A DNA stretch of 57,750 nt from Phoronis australis (lineage: Eukaryota > Phoronida > Phoronidae): contig NMRA01001060.1 in NCBI GenBank assembly GCA_002633005.1, positions 1 through 57,750 on the forward strand, in the 5' to 3' direction. The first letter of the stretch is position 1. Every line of letters starts with the position of its first letter. This document shows positions 47,997-57,113 of this stretch, piece after piece. The position numbers and the translations under genes are program-made. The notes under the pieces are model-generated. The model did no database searches. It had not been told where the DNA came from and saw nothing but the letters and a program-made list of their open reading frames with translations.

Positions 47997-48503
47997 TTAA
48001 ACTGACCCTGCAAATGACTCACTAGCTAATTTCGAGAGCTTTTTACACCCTGGCTCCGAGCGTGAAATGCCATACACCGCATTTGATTTTTTCTCTTTCG
48101 TGGTCTTATCTTTCACATTCACCAGTTGACTCCTTATGGTGTTAATTGGTTTGAACGCAACACAAATATCGTGACCCCTCATATGAGATTTAACCTGGTC
48201 TGAGATTCCTGGCACAAAAGGGTAATGTTATCCTGAAGTTTCTCCGTTGTCAGGCTGCGTGTTCTGAGACCTGTCTCCGCAATGGTTTGCCTCATGCTTG
48301 TGGAATGGCCACTCAGGATAGCCACATCTCTTTAATACTGTTCTGTTGTAATCCAATTCAAAATCAATGCCCTCCTCCGTGTTGGGGATGGTTTTTGCAC
48401 GATAGTCCAACGTTCGAATCACGCCCATTTTGTGTATCAAAGGGTGATTGGAGTCAAACGGAAGATAGTAGTCCGTGTGAGTGGGCATAGGAAGCCCACT
48501 CAC
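47997..48503 (-). pseudogene. Penelope-like element reverse transcriptase, C-terminal fragment
   Basis: Penelope-like elements encode a reverse transcriptase followed by a GIY-YIG endonuclease. The upper part (48484 down to 48228) reads PTHTDYYLPFDSNHPLIHKM, GVIRTLDYRAKTI and VLKRCGYPEWPF, the typical C-terminal RT block. After a frame change near 48220, a second part reads YPFVPGISDQVKSHMRGHDI, AFKPINTIRSQLVNVKDKT and VYGISRSEPGCK, which leads toward the endonuclease and then stops. The catalytic RT palm and most of the endonuclease are missing. The upstream boundary falls at the PTHTD codons, where a minisatellite-bearing repeat begins. This is a dead copy. Confidence 0.75.
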
Positions 48504-48895
48504 AGGACCAGGTTGCTTGTATTTTCAAAGTACAATTACCCCGCTGTGTTGCAAAGTGAGTTTATTGATATCGTTTTGTAGAAAGAGCTTTAATCTTTCT
48601 GATGAAATCATCTATTTTTTTAATGAAACTTAACCCTGAAATTAGTCTGGGGAAGTAGACCAAAAACCGCGGTTTGGGTAGTTGTCCCTTCCTGGTTATC
48701 TCTTCCTGATAGTACTACTTTGTAAGTATCTAATAATATAACATAGTACTACTTTGTAAGTATCTAATAATATAACATAGTACTACTTTGTAAGTATCTA
48801 ATAATATAACATAGTCTTTGTAAATATTGTAAATGTCTAAATACAACTAATGCTTCCCATCTACTAACCACAAGCTAATGTTCAATGTTGATTTG
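48460..48895. mobile_element. minisatellite-bearing dispersed repeat, copy 1
   Basis: Starts inside the Penelope-like coding fragment, then a perfect hairpin TGTGAGTGGGC / GCCCACTCACA (48476-48486, 48494-48504). A unique body follows (GCAAAGTGAGTTTATTGATA, ACCAAAAACCGCGGTTTGG), then three 34-bp units starting at 48711, 48745 and 48779 (TACTACTTTGTAAGTATCTA...) and a tail ending AAGCTAATGTTCAATGTT. Copy 2 is at 50944-51490. Confidence 0.8.
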
Positions 48896-50943
48896 CTAAG
48901 TTATTCGCCAGCTCCAGGCAATAACTGTCGCTTGGTAAGTCATTTATGACGATTGCCAACACTGCTCCGAAGGAAGCCTTAGTATAAGCTTCAACTGATA
49001 AAAACATAGGGGCCAATGAATGTTGAAACTGAAGGTTTGAGTACGAGTCCAATCTAAGAAGTCTATCTGCGTTCATTTCTCGCTGTTTACGTCTACGTTT
49101 TTCATGTTTAAAGGTTTAGGTGACAATTTTTGAACTCCGCCTCATGTACGACAAAACTTTCTCAATAGGGGACTTTTCATACCGACGCTGTAAGCGAGAA
49201 AGCGACATCTGACGGATCCAGGCTCAGATTTGGTGGAAAATTCGCCGCTGCATATGGTGGCTCATTAATTAAAAAAGAGGAAAAGATACCATCGTCAACA
49301 GCCCACCCCCCAACCTCTCTGTTTAAGTTTCACTAATTTACTTTTATTAGCTTTTTGACAAAGACAGAGATCGAAATTCTACCACTTTTATCAGTTGAAG
49401 CCAACGACCACGCAGCCACATTTTATCCATCGCAGTAGGAAATTTATAGAGATGACGTCCTTCACCTGTAGATATTTCAAGAGGTCCACAGATATTGTAA
49501 GCAAGCGGACTTCATAAACTTGGTTCGTTGAAATGACTGCACTTGCAAAAACATCTCACATTTTAAAATTCTGGGCTCAACGTATTTCAAAGATTTAAAG
49601 TTGGGTCATTAACCCAAATTGACGGTTTCCTGTGCCTTAGATGGGTTGAATTGTTATTCAGGCAATGGTCATTCACTGGCAATTCGCATTTTGAAAACCA
49701 GTTTTATGAAAAACACTGGTTACCAACGGGACCCTTACTACATGTTTTGCTCAGCGTTTTGAGCAACATGCTAGTGTTTCATTCTTGTAGTAATGATCTA
49801 CGTAATACAGCAGTGATTTTAGTCAGCATTTTTGGTCTTTTCGAACAGTTTTTCCAAAACAACAAATTTGACTCTTTTTGAGGGGCCATTCTCCTAGTGG
49901 CAAGAGTTGGGCAGTGTGAAATGCTTCAGAACATTAGCCGGACGAACACGTTCACGTTGACTCAAAATTAAAAACAGTGACACCGTACGTGTTTCTAGAG
50001 ATATTACATTCATATGTTACAAAACACACAACATGCCAAGAAATTTGTCTAACCATTGACAACTTTATTTTTCTGATTTGGCTAAAAATATGGTTTAGTT
50101 TGTGGATAGGCTGAAGTATTTGGGCTGGGCATTAACATAGTCGTGGGGCGCACAACAGGGCTACCCCGTGGCATTGCAGAACCTTGCGCTGGTAGAAACT
50201 CGTTTCAGTTTTGTGCTTGCCCAGCTGCTCTCTCCCTATCCACTCTTCATGCACTGCATCCAGGTTGCCTCTCATTACAATCACAATCATTGGTCGCCAA
50301 AAATTTCCGCACGTTTGGCAACCTCTTGAATAATTCTGGCTACACCAGTGATGTTAGAGGATTCCGAATATTTGTTGTTAAAGACCCGACTGCCACTCAA
50401 GTTGCACATTCACTGCCTTGTGGAAGCATAGACCATTATGAAAGTAACAACTGGGCCCTGGGTCTCATCTTTTTACTCAAGATTATTTTTGTCATTTTCT
50501 ATTCTGCTTTTGTTTGAACTCAAGATAAGTACCTTTTATTCTATATTCGAGTATTTAATGATGACAGTTAATGATCCCAGCATTACAGGCTAGAATCCGT
50601 TTAGCCCAAAAAGCATTTCAATACAATGTGGAGAATAAGAAAACATCTGTACTAAACTGTTTTGAAAAAATGAACCCTTTTTAGTTTCTTATCCACAAAC
50701 TGAAATATTTCTTTCGGCTGCTATTAGAACCGTCATGTACCATTATAGGGTTAGTGTTGCAGTAACAATGTTGTTTTTGGCATAGTAGCCAGAGTCTAAC
50801 CACAAGCGCTCGCATGAAGATTGGCATCTCCAGCCGTTAGATTTGGATACAAGTGTCCGGCGTCAATCTTCACGCCTTAACTGTGTGCTCGTGATTAGAC
50901 TCTTGATCTCATACTGTTCCTTACTGAGATTACATGTGGCATA
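48896..50943. other. stretch between the two copies of the dispersed repeat, no gene seen
   Basis: Two plus-strand ORFs (49651-49881, 50143-50517) have no recognisable domain. A short palindrome TTGGGT-CATTA-ACCCAA sits near 49602. I see no transposase or RNA gene. Confidence 0.35.
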
Positions 50944-51490
50944 TGGATGATAGCAGTCCGTGTGAGTGGGCATACATGTAGGAAGCCCACTCACAGGACC
51001 AGGTTACTTGTATTTTCAAAGTACAATTACCCCGCTGTTTAATGTTGCAAAGTGAGTTTATTGATATCATTTTGTAGAAAAAGCTTTACTCTTTCTGATG
51101 AAATCATCTATATTTTTAATGAAACCTAACCCCTGAAATTAGTCTGGGAAGTAGACCAAAAACCGCGGTTTGGCTAGTTGTCCCTTCCTGATTATCTCTT
51201 CCTGATAGCACTACTTTGTAAGTATCCAATAATATAACATAGTTACTTTGTAAGTATCTAATAATACAGCATAGTACTACTTTGTAAGTATCTAATAATA
51301 TAGCATAGTACTACTTTGTAAGTATCTAATAATATAGCATAGTACTACTTTGTAAGTATCTAATAATATAACATAGTTACTTTGTAAGTATCTAATAATA
51401 TAACATAGTCTTTGTAAATATTGTAAATATCTAAATACAACTAATGCTTCCCATCTACTAACCACAAGCTAATGTTCAATGTTTATTTGA
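50944..51490. mobile_element. minisatellite-bearing dispersed repeat, copy 2
   Basis: Same order as copy 1 in the same orientation: GGATGATAGCAGTCCGTG, hairpin (50961-50971, 50984-50994), body, six 34-bp units (starts 51207, 51241, 51273, 51307, 51341, 51375; the second and sixth are 2 bp short) and the same tail. The first ~25 bp match the Penelope RT codons of copy 1 although no other Penelope sequence follows here. Confidence 0.8.
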
Positions 51491-51728
51491 GTATACATAA
51501 ACACAATCAACAACATTGCTATCACACGCTCAATGATGGCGTGGTACGTTATTTCCAGTATTGAGATTATTACCTTCATTAATCAAGACCCATCTCTATT
51601 CTAGCTTCGAATCAAAAAGTTGATTACAATCACCATAAACAAACCCTGGCACTACCAAATTGTAATACAACAATTTTGTGTCATATTTGTGGCTTTAGTA
51701 TATAGAATGCTACCACTGACTAAATGAG

Positions 51729-52199
51729 TCAAAGCCGTGATCTGGCCAAAAACTTCAGTCCGTCACTAAGAATGCGTTCCAGATCTGACAAAGAAAAAGA
51801 AGGCAAGAATTGTTCAACAAAAGTCATCAGTTCAGCAACAGAATTCACATTACGTTTTTTGTAGGCTGTTTCTCCCATAGCTTCATACAATATTATTCCC
51901 TTGCTGGTTTCTTTAAGTACGTAAGACAATCCCGGAGGATGAATGGCTGCTAACGCTGAGGTGTGCGCTGAACTACAACTTCTGTACAACCCCAGAAGGC
52001 CCAGATATTCAAAAATTTTCTTAAAAATTTTTTTGAGTTCAATAATACTTGAAGATAGATCACTAGATGATGAGAAAAGCGTTAAAAGAAATTTTGCACT
52101 CAATGACCTCGTTTTATACAATGTTGCAATTTTGCAACAGTGGGAGCTGATGGTAGCAAATGTCCTATATTTAGCTAGACATTTGTTTGTGAAAATCAC
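51729..52199 (-). CDS. orphan 156-codon ORF downstream of the piggyBac transposase
   Basis: The frame starts MIFTNKCLAKYRTF and includes SSSIIELKKIFKKIFEYLGL, HPPGLSYVLKETSKGI, ILYEAMGETAYKKR and a C-terminal FSLSDLERILSDGLKFLA helix-like stretch. The second half has the look of a folded, mostly helical protein. The first part overlaps a TGTTGCAATTTTGCAACA palindrome (52122-52139), which suggests the true start may be internal. It is on the same strand as, and 229 bp beyond, the transposase stop. No family recognised; it could be an accessory ORF of the element, a host gene fragment or chance. Confidence 0.3.
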   Translation of the reverse strand: MIFTNKCLAKYRTFATISSHCCKIATLYKTRSLSAKFLLTLFSSSSDLSSSIIELKKIFKKIFEYLGLLGLYRSCSSAHTSALAAIHPPGLSYVLKETSKGIILYEAMGETAYKKRNVNSVAELMTFVEQFLPSFSLSDLERILSDGLKFLARSRL

Positions 52200-52427
52200 T
52201 ACAAAACAACATCAGATGGAACACTTTATTTATGACAATTACCCTAATTATCAGCAAAAACTAAGTTTGGTGTATTAGTAAACATTTTGTTTGGTGCATA
52301 TGAAATTTCACCCTTGTCTCATTTCTGTAATGCAGTCAACACGTGTTCCAAGACCTCAGTCCTCGGTTGCCCCTACGGGCCAGTAATTCACATTGCTGCA
52401 TCTAAACATACAGTTTAGTTGTGGTAA

Positions 52428-54173
52428 CTAAATATGATAGAGACGGAAACAGTTTTTTTGTGAAGTAAAGCACAGATGAAGTTCACATTTCTCGCATGCG
52501 ATTCCAGTAAAGCCGTCAGCACAGTACTTGCAACGACCTCTTTTCGCAACTTTTATGGGCCAGTGACCAACACCATCGCATCTAACCTCACGTGGAAGTG
52601 CTGCCTTTCTTGCCTTCTTTGGTAGTGCAGGTTTTGGCAATTTAACCTCATCCAACGATGGCCGGCCTCGCTTGGGAGCTTTGCACATGATCAGTGAAGT
52701 TGCAATCTGGGCCTGGAACATTCTCAGCTTCATGAGGTCCCCTTCGGGCTTTTGAAGAGCACGAAATTCCTTTTGGTACAATAGCCAAGCATTTACGACA
52801 GCAACGGATATAGTGTGCCAAAATAGGTACAGGTACCACCTTCTGGACGTGATGCCGTACTTGTACTTTGCTGACAGAGCATCCAACAGGTCGACACCAC
52901 CCATAAATTTATTGTACTGACTGACACAAAATGGCCTTGGGATTTGGACATGTGACTTAGAGCTCTTGTCCCATCTTCTGACAATATCAGTAGGATTAGC
53001 ACCAACAAAAGATGAAATGACAGTTACTGGCTTGTTGTCATACCAGTGCACAACGCAGATGTTTTCGTTGACCTCGACTTTTTCTTCATAGGAACCTCTT
53101 CCTTGTTTTTTCATTTCCTTTTCACTTTTGAGGCTGCACCCTTGGATACGATTGGTTCGTATAGTACCCAGGTACTGTATTCCACGTTCATGTAGCTTGT
53201 TAACCAGCTCGATACCAGAAAAGAAGTTGTCCGCAATTATTTTGTAGTTCTTGTGAGATGGCAAAGTTGCTGACAAATTCAAAACAACATCCGCACACAG
53301 GCCCAGCTCAGATTTAAACGTGCGCTGACTGCCTTGGTAAACTTCAAAATCATACAGAAGTCCACTGACTGATGTTCTAGCCCAGATTTTGAAGCCCCAA
53401 GGATGTGGTTTGCCACGGACATATTGTTTTATACCACTAAACTTCCCATTAAATTTCACCATCATCTCATCTATTGAATTGTGCTCGTCAGGAGTAAGTT
53501 TGAGGCAGTTTTCGCGAAACCTGTCCAACCACGGTTTCACCTTCCACAACTTGTTTTTCTTTTCTTCATCAGTTACTAACAGGTTATTTGCAAAATGGAT
53601 TGACGAAAGAATGTCCTGGAACTTGTTCCGTGACATTACATCAGCAACGGGTGGATATCTGTTTTCTGTCTCCCAATAGGTTCGATTGCCTGGCATTTTA
53701 ACAATTCCCATGCGTAAATACATCCCTATAGCCTGTTCCATCTCTTTTGTAGATATATTACTAGGAACACCCTTTTTCTGCATGGAGTAAATGTTGCTAC
53801 TTTCTGTCAAAGCATCAATCATTTCAACAGTTATGAACTGTTGGAAGTATCTATACGGCGATAGAACCTCTCCATCAAGGGGTGCATCATGACTTGAACC
53901 TGAGAATGTAACATCACCAGGTTCGAACGTCTTGTTCCGCCACTTGAAAAGCTGCTTTTTGGTTGGTTGTTCACTAGTGCTGGGAGCAGGCTGGTTAATA
54001 AAATGGGCTAGTGGTTCATCGTCACTATCAGAAGTTTCATCATCGCCACCAAGTTGCTGGGGAATGAAGTCATCTTCATCATCATCATCATCACTAACTA
54101 AGCCCTCCAATTCACTCTCATCTCCATCTAACAAATGTAACACATCTCCCAACTCGAGGTTTTTCCTTGTCAT
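52428..54173 (-). CDS. piggyBac-family transposase (PGBD-like), apparently intact
   Basis: piggyBac transposases cut and paste DNA at TTAA sites by a hairpin mechanism using an RNase H-like DDD centre. This 581-residue frame has no stops. The order is an acidic low-complexity N-terminus (residues 15-55, SDDDDDEDD), then the DDE_Tnp_1_7-type domain from about 105 to 460. The catalytic aspartates fall at D235 (SIDEMMVKFNG), D315 (IADNFFSG) and D428 (MGGVDLLD), with the usual D431. KRGRPS (501-506) is an AT-hook-like basic motif. The C-terminal cysteine domain has C548-x2-C551, C560-x2-C563, C568, C575 and H580, the piggyBac-type zinc-binding tail. A splice acceptor (TTTATTTTCAG) just before the ATG suggests an intron in the 5' UTR. 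Length is in the usual 550-650 range. I could not find matching terminal inverted repeats at TTAA sites, so it may be a domesticated or end-less copy. Confidence 0.95.
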   Translation of the reverse strand: MTRKNLELGDVLHLLDGDESELEGLVSDDDDDEDDFIPQQLGGDDETSDSDDEPLAHFINQPAPSTSEQPTKKQLFKWRNKTFEPGDVTFSGSSHDAPLDGEVLSPYRYFQQFITVEMIDALTESSNIYSMQKKGVPSNISTKEMEQAIGMYLRMGIVKMPGNRTYWETENRYPPVADVMSRNKFQDILSSIHFANNLLVTDEEKKNKLWKVKPWLDRFRENCLKLTPDEHNSIDEMMVKFNGKFSGIKQYVRGKPHPWGFKIWARTSVSGLLYDFEVYQGSQRTFKSELGLCADVVLNLSATLPSHKNYKIIADNFFSGIELVNKLHERGIQYLGTIRTNRIQGCSLKSEKEMKKQGRGSYEEKVEVNENICVVHWYDNKPVTVISSFVGANPTDIVRRWDKSSKSHVQIPRPFCVSQYNKFMGGVDLLDALSAKYKYGITSRRWYLYLFWHTISVAVVNAWLLYQKEFRALQKPEGDLMKLRMFQAQIATSLIMCKAPKRGRPSLDEVKLPKPALPKKARKAALPREVRCDGVGHWPIKVAKRGRCKYCADGFTGIACEKCELHLCFTSQKNCFRLYHI

Positions 54174-55189
54174 TTTGAATCTGAAAATAAACCAGGAAAT
54201 CGATTAGTGTTGCATTACGTGCATTTCAAAAGAAAAATCTTCAGGAGTAGCGAGTAATAAACAATTATATTTGCTCGTAAAGACGCTGATTGAATGTGAT
54301 ATCACAGAGACAACGTACGTGACTTGGCAACAAAAAAAAAACAAAAGGTCTACACAAAAATTAAAATCTGCTAAGTCAAACTTACATACAAGTCGATGGA
54401 AAGCAGCATAAAAACTAACACAGTCGTTGAGTTTCTACTGACACACAAAGTTTATTAACTCTAGCTACAATATATATAGTGAACAGAAATTTGTGTGGGT
54501 TGTGACTGCAAAACAAAAACAATGTTGAAATATCCGGTGATCTCATCTACATCATAAACATGAATGAAGTCTGGACAGCTGCTTGCTGTATACACTTTCA
54601 CTATGAGTGGACATTGGTTACTGACATAGTAAACAAAAACACAAGGATGTCCTGGAATAGTTATATAATAGAAATTGTTTTGCTGGGACAGTTGTACGTC
54701 AGAGGAAATGATTAAACTTGCACTTAATTAACTACACCAAAATTCAAGGCATTTAACTGGGCATGAACCCAACAGTGTCAGACAGAAGATTAAACACAAG
54801 TCTGTTGTCATGGTGATGACAGAGCCCGGTGTTGCAATTATGCAACATGGCTTTTCATGACTAAGGCACTTAGAAAACAAAACATTATTCAACATAAAGT
54901 TCATACCATCAAATAATATAGTCTTTAATGGTTTGAATACATTACATTGAAAAATTAAATTTACCTGGACTGTGTAGTGAATGACTTTGCCTTTTGTCCA
55001 TATGACAGCTTGCAACATGGCGGCAGACATCTTGAATTTCTAATTCAAATAGTTTGTTCATTTGTCAAGAGAGGTCCCTCATACTGTAGCATTACTGCAA
55101 CAATGGGCCTTGGAGGGTACACAATCAATTATATGAACACAGAATAATTGGGGGGTTAACTATAGATTATCAAAAGTGGTGTTGCAATA
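54174..55189. other. 5' flank of the transposase; palindromes, no certain gene
   Basis: Holds a likely 5' UTR intron acceptor of the transposase gene and a minus-strand ORF (54728-55030). The start of that ORF, MSAAMLQAVIWTKGKVIHY, is followed by a possible GTAAAT donor at about 54964, so it may be a 5' exon. TTAA sites occur, including GGGGGGTTAA at 55147-55156. Palindromes TGTTGCAATTATGCAACA (54830-54847) and TGTAGCATTACTGCAACA (55085-55102) lie here. Confidence 0.4.
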
Positions 55190-55840
55190 TTACAACAAGG
55201 GGCCTTCCAGGGCATTAAGCCGTGGAACTATCTCATCAAGTGAAACTGCATCTAGATTGAAAGTATAAAAATCTATCCACTGGGCCTTTTCAACTGTAAT
55301 AAATGGATCCGTTTCACTTATGAACTGTCGTCGAACATAATGATCACCCGCTTTGGCAAATTTGCACAACATATTTTTATGCTGAAAACATAGGGATTCC
55401 ACCTCAAAATCCAAAGGGAATGCATCAAGAGCTGGATGTGCAATTCCTGCATCCACCAAAAAGGTGTCTCCCTCCTCATGTAGATCCTTAACAATAACAA
55501 TCACATGTAGTGGATACGTGTTGATTATTAAGCGCGCTAAACTCAAGTAGGTATGGAAACCTAAACCTGCCAGCAGCGCAGACATGAAGGTATGCAGCTC
55601 ATAACAAAAACCGCCTCGTCGGCTCATAAGTTTCTCTTTGATATCATCCCAACTTGGAGTACGTCTCAGATCCTTAGGAATCATTAAAAGATTAAAACTG
55701 GTATACGGGATGTGGTGACTAAATGCTGTAATAATACGTTTCAAAAAAGCAGCCTTGTGCAGTTTCTTGCAGTCCTCAAGATTAACATCAATAACCTCTA
55801 GGAAACATCCGATTTCCTCTGGAGACAGCTGCATCGCCAT
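55190..55840 (-). CDS. arylamine N-acetyltransferase (NAT) family protein, C-terminally short
   Basis: NATs move an acetyl group from acetyl-CoA to arylamines through a Cys-His-Asp triad. In this 216-residue intronless frame the nucleophile motif is RRGGFCYELH with C79, the histidine is in YPLHVIVIVK (H112), and the aspartate in FLVDAGIAHP (D130). This is the same order and spacing as human NAT1/NAT2 (C68, H107, D122). The helical domain (1-80) and beta-barrel domain are present, ending IDFYTFNLDAVSLDEIVPRL. Typical NATs run to about 280-290 residues, so about 70 residues of the third domain are missing. The stop codon falls inside a repeated palindromic motif (55180-55197). The start abuts the tail of a non-LTR retrotransposon frame. 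It could be a truncated gene copy, an expressed short form or a pseudogene with intact triad; I favour a truncated copy. Confidence 0.8.
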   Translation of the reverse strand: MAMQLSPEEIGCFLEVIDVNLEDCKKLHKAAFLKRIITAFSHHIPYTSFNLLMIPKDLRRTPSWDDIKEKLMSRRGGFCYELHTFMSALLAGLGFHTYLSLARLIINTYPLHVIVIVKDLHEEGDTFLVDAGIAHPALDAFPLDFEVESLCFQHKNMLCKFAKAGDHYVRRQFISETDPFITVEKAQWIDFYTFNLDAVSLDEIVPRLNALEGPLL

Positions 55841-56510
55841 TTTGAAGTTGTCTTAGTGTAGTGGGCAAGTGCGCACAAAGCTGAATAGACCTAGCTGCGA
55901 AGCCAGATGACACAAATGATCTCACATAAACCGTTTCTGTGTGACCATTGGGTCTTACTTTTGTAACAGGGGAGCCCTGAATACGGTTATATAATTGAGT
56001 TACATAAGGTCTCTGGTGGACAAGCTGTACATTACTAGTGGATTATTTTGGTGTCAATGCTATCGATGCCACTGGCTTTACTACAGTTCAGATTTTTTAT
56101 TTGTTCTCGGACGTCGACTTGAATGTCTTGAAACTTAAATGATATTCCCTCGTGTATCTTGGGCGGGAGCTCAATAGTTGACATACTGAATTTTCAGCAA
56201 GTTTTTGGCCAATGCCAGCTGAGTAAAAAAGTCATTAAATGCATTTGATATTTTATTTTTGTCCGAAACAACATCGTTAAAAATTAGAAATTCATTTGCT
56301 ACAGACTTGCCCTTGTTAGGTAAAATTGATTTTATGATTCTCCAGAGTTTTTCCGTTAGATATGTTTTAATTAATAACTTAATTGGTCGTAATACTCAGC
56401 CTTGGTCCGTTTAAGAGCATTGTTTACCTTATTTCTAGCTTTCTTAACGATACCCCTGTCAGATGAATTTCGAGTACGCTGAGCTATTCCCTTCATGTAG
56501 TCTCTCTAGC
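55834..56510 (-). mobile_element. non-LTR retrotransposon (CR1/L2-like) fragment with internal deletion
   Basis: Reading down the minus strand, 56500-56370 gives YMKGIAQRTRNSSDRG and ALKRTKAEYYDQL. Then come KLWRIIKSILPNKGKS, KNKISNAFNDFFTQLA and, after a frame break, VREQIKNLNCSKASGIDSID, the linker and first RT block of LINE ORF2 proteins. At about 56030 the frame jumps to VQLVHQRPYVTQLYNRIQGS and FAARSIQLCAHLPTTLRQLQ, the far C-terminal tail of the same class. The RT core and catalytic motif are absent, so the copy is an internally deleted remnant. No 3' tail repeat is visible before the NAT start. Confidence 0.7.
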
Positions 56511-56775
56511 GAGAGAGAGCTATGAGGTTATCATTAAAGACAAGCAAGGATTAGCATGACAGCTGTTGCCATTAAGCCGGGTTCATGAGAGTCAAACTGC
56601 CCCGACGGGGAAGCACTAAGACAACCCGGAACAACATCGAACCTAGTTGTTGCTTACCCTAGAAGTCAATGACGCTGTTGCCATCCAGCCAGCGTCTCAT
56701 CTCCGAGTCCACAAGAAGAAGAACACCTGCAGCTTCCAACCAGGTCCTGCCGCTCGATCCACGCCCACACCAACC
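56511..56775. other. short gene-free stretch
   Basis: No feature recognised between the LINE fragment and the CAGTGGCGGATCTA terminus. Confidence 0.35.
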
Positions 56776-57113
56776 CAGTGGCGGATCTAGGATATCACAA
56801 GGGGGGGCCAACATGTTGTCTGAAAAAATTTGTGCAAAGCACAATTAAATGCTCATGGCACCGAATGGAGGGAGGTAGGGAGGGGGGTTCGCCCCCCTCC
56901 AGCGCAGGAAATTTTTTCTGTTTTTTCCTCTAAAAGCAAACATTTTCCTTGATTCTTGAAGTATTATCCAAGAAAAAAGGCAAAGAAAAAGAAAAGTAAA
57001 AAGAAAAAAAAAACACGGCGAACGTGTCAAACATGAAAAACTATACTTTTCGCAGACTCGAACTCACGACCTGGCGGATTGAGCAAAAGTACTTTACCAC
57101 TACACCACCACGA
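56776..57113. mobile_element. CAGTGGCGGATCTA element with tRNA-like segment
   Basis: Begins CAGTGGCGGATCTAGGATAT and a G-run like the terminus at 46925, followed by a GGAGGGAGG...GGGGGGTTCGCCCCCC hairpin (about 56868-56897). At 57046-57113 the minus strand has an A-box-like TGTAGTGGTAAAGTACT and a B-box-like GAGTTCGAGTC. The anticodon and T stems do not pair well, so the segment is a SINE head or pseudo-tRNA. The outer boundary is not visible. Confidence 0.45.

Noticed and set aside
50143-50517. 124-codon plus-strand ORF
   Set aside because: No recognisable motif; a hydrophobic end alone is not evidence. Left as non-coding.
55147-55156. GGGGGGTTAA as the right end of a piggyBac element (CCC-type terminus at a TTAA site)
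   Set aside because: No matching TTAACCCCCC end was found on the other side of the transposase; TTAACCC near 49608 and CTTAACCC near 48631 do not match further inward.
57046-57113. Functional tRNA gene on the minus strand
   Set aside because: A and B boxes are recognisable but the anticodon and T stems do not pair; better explained as SINE or pseudo-tRNA.
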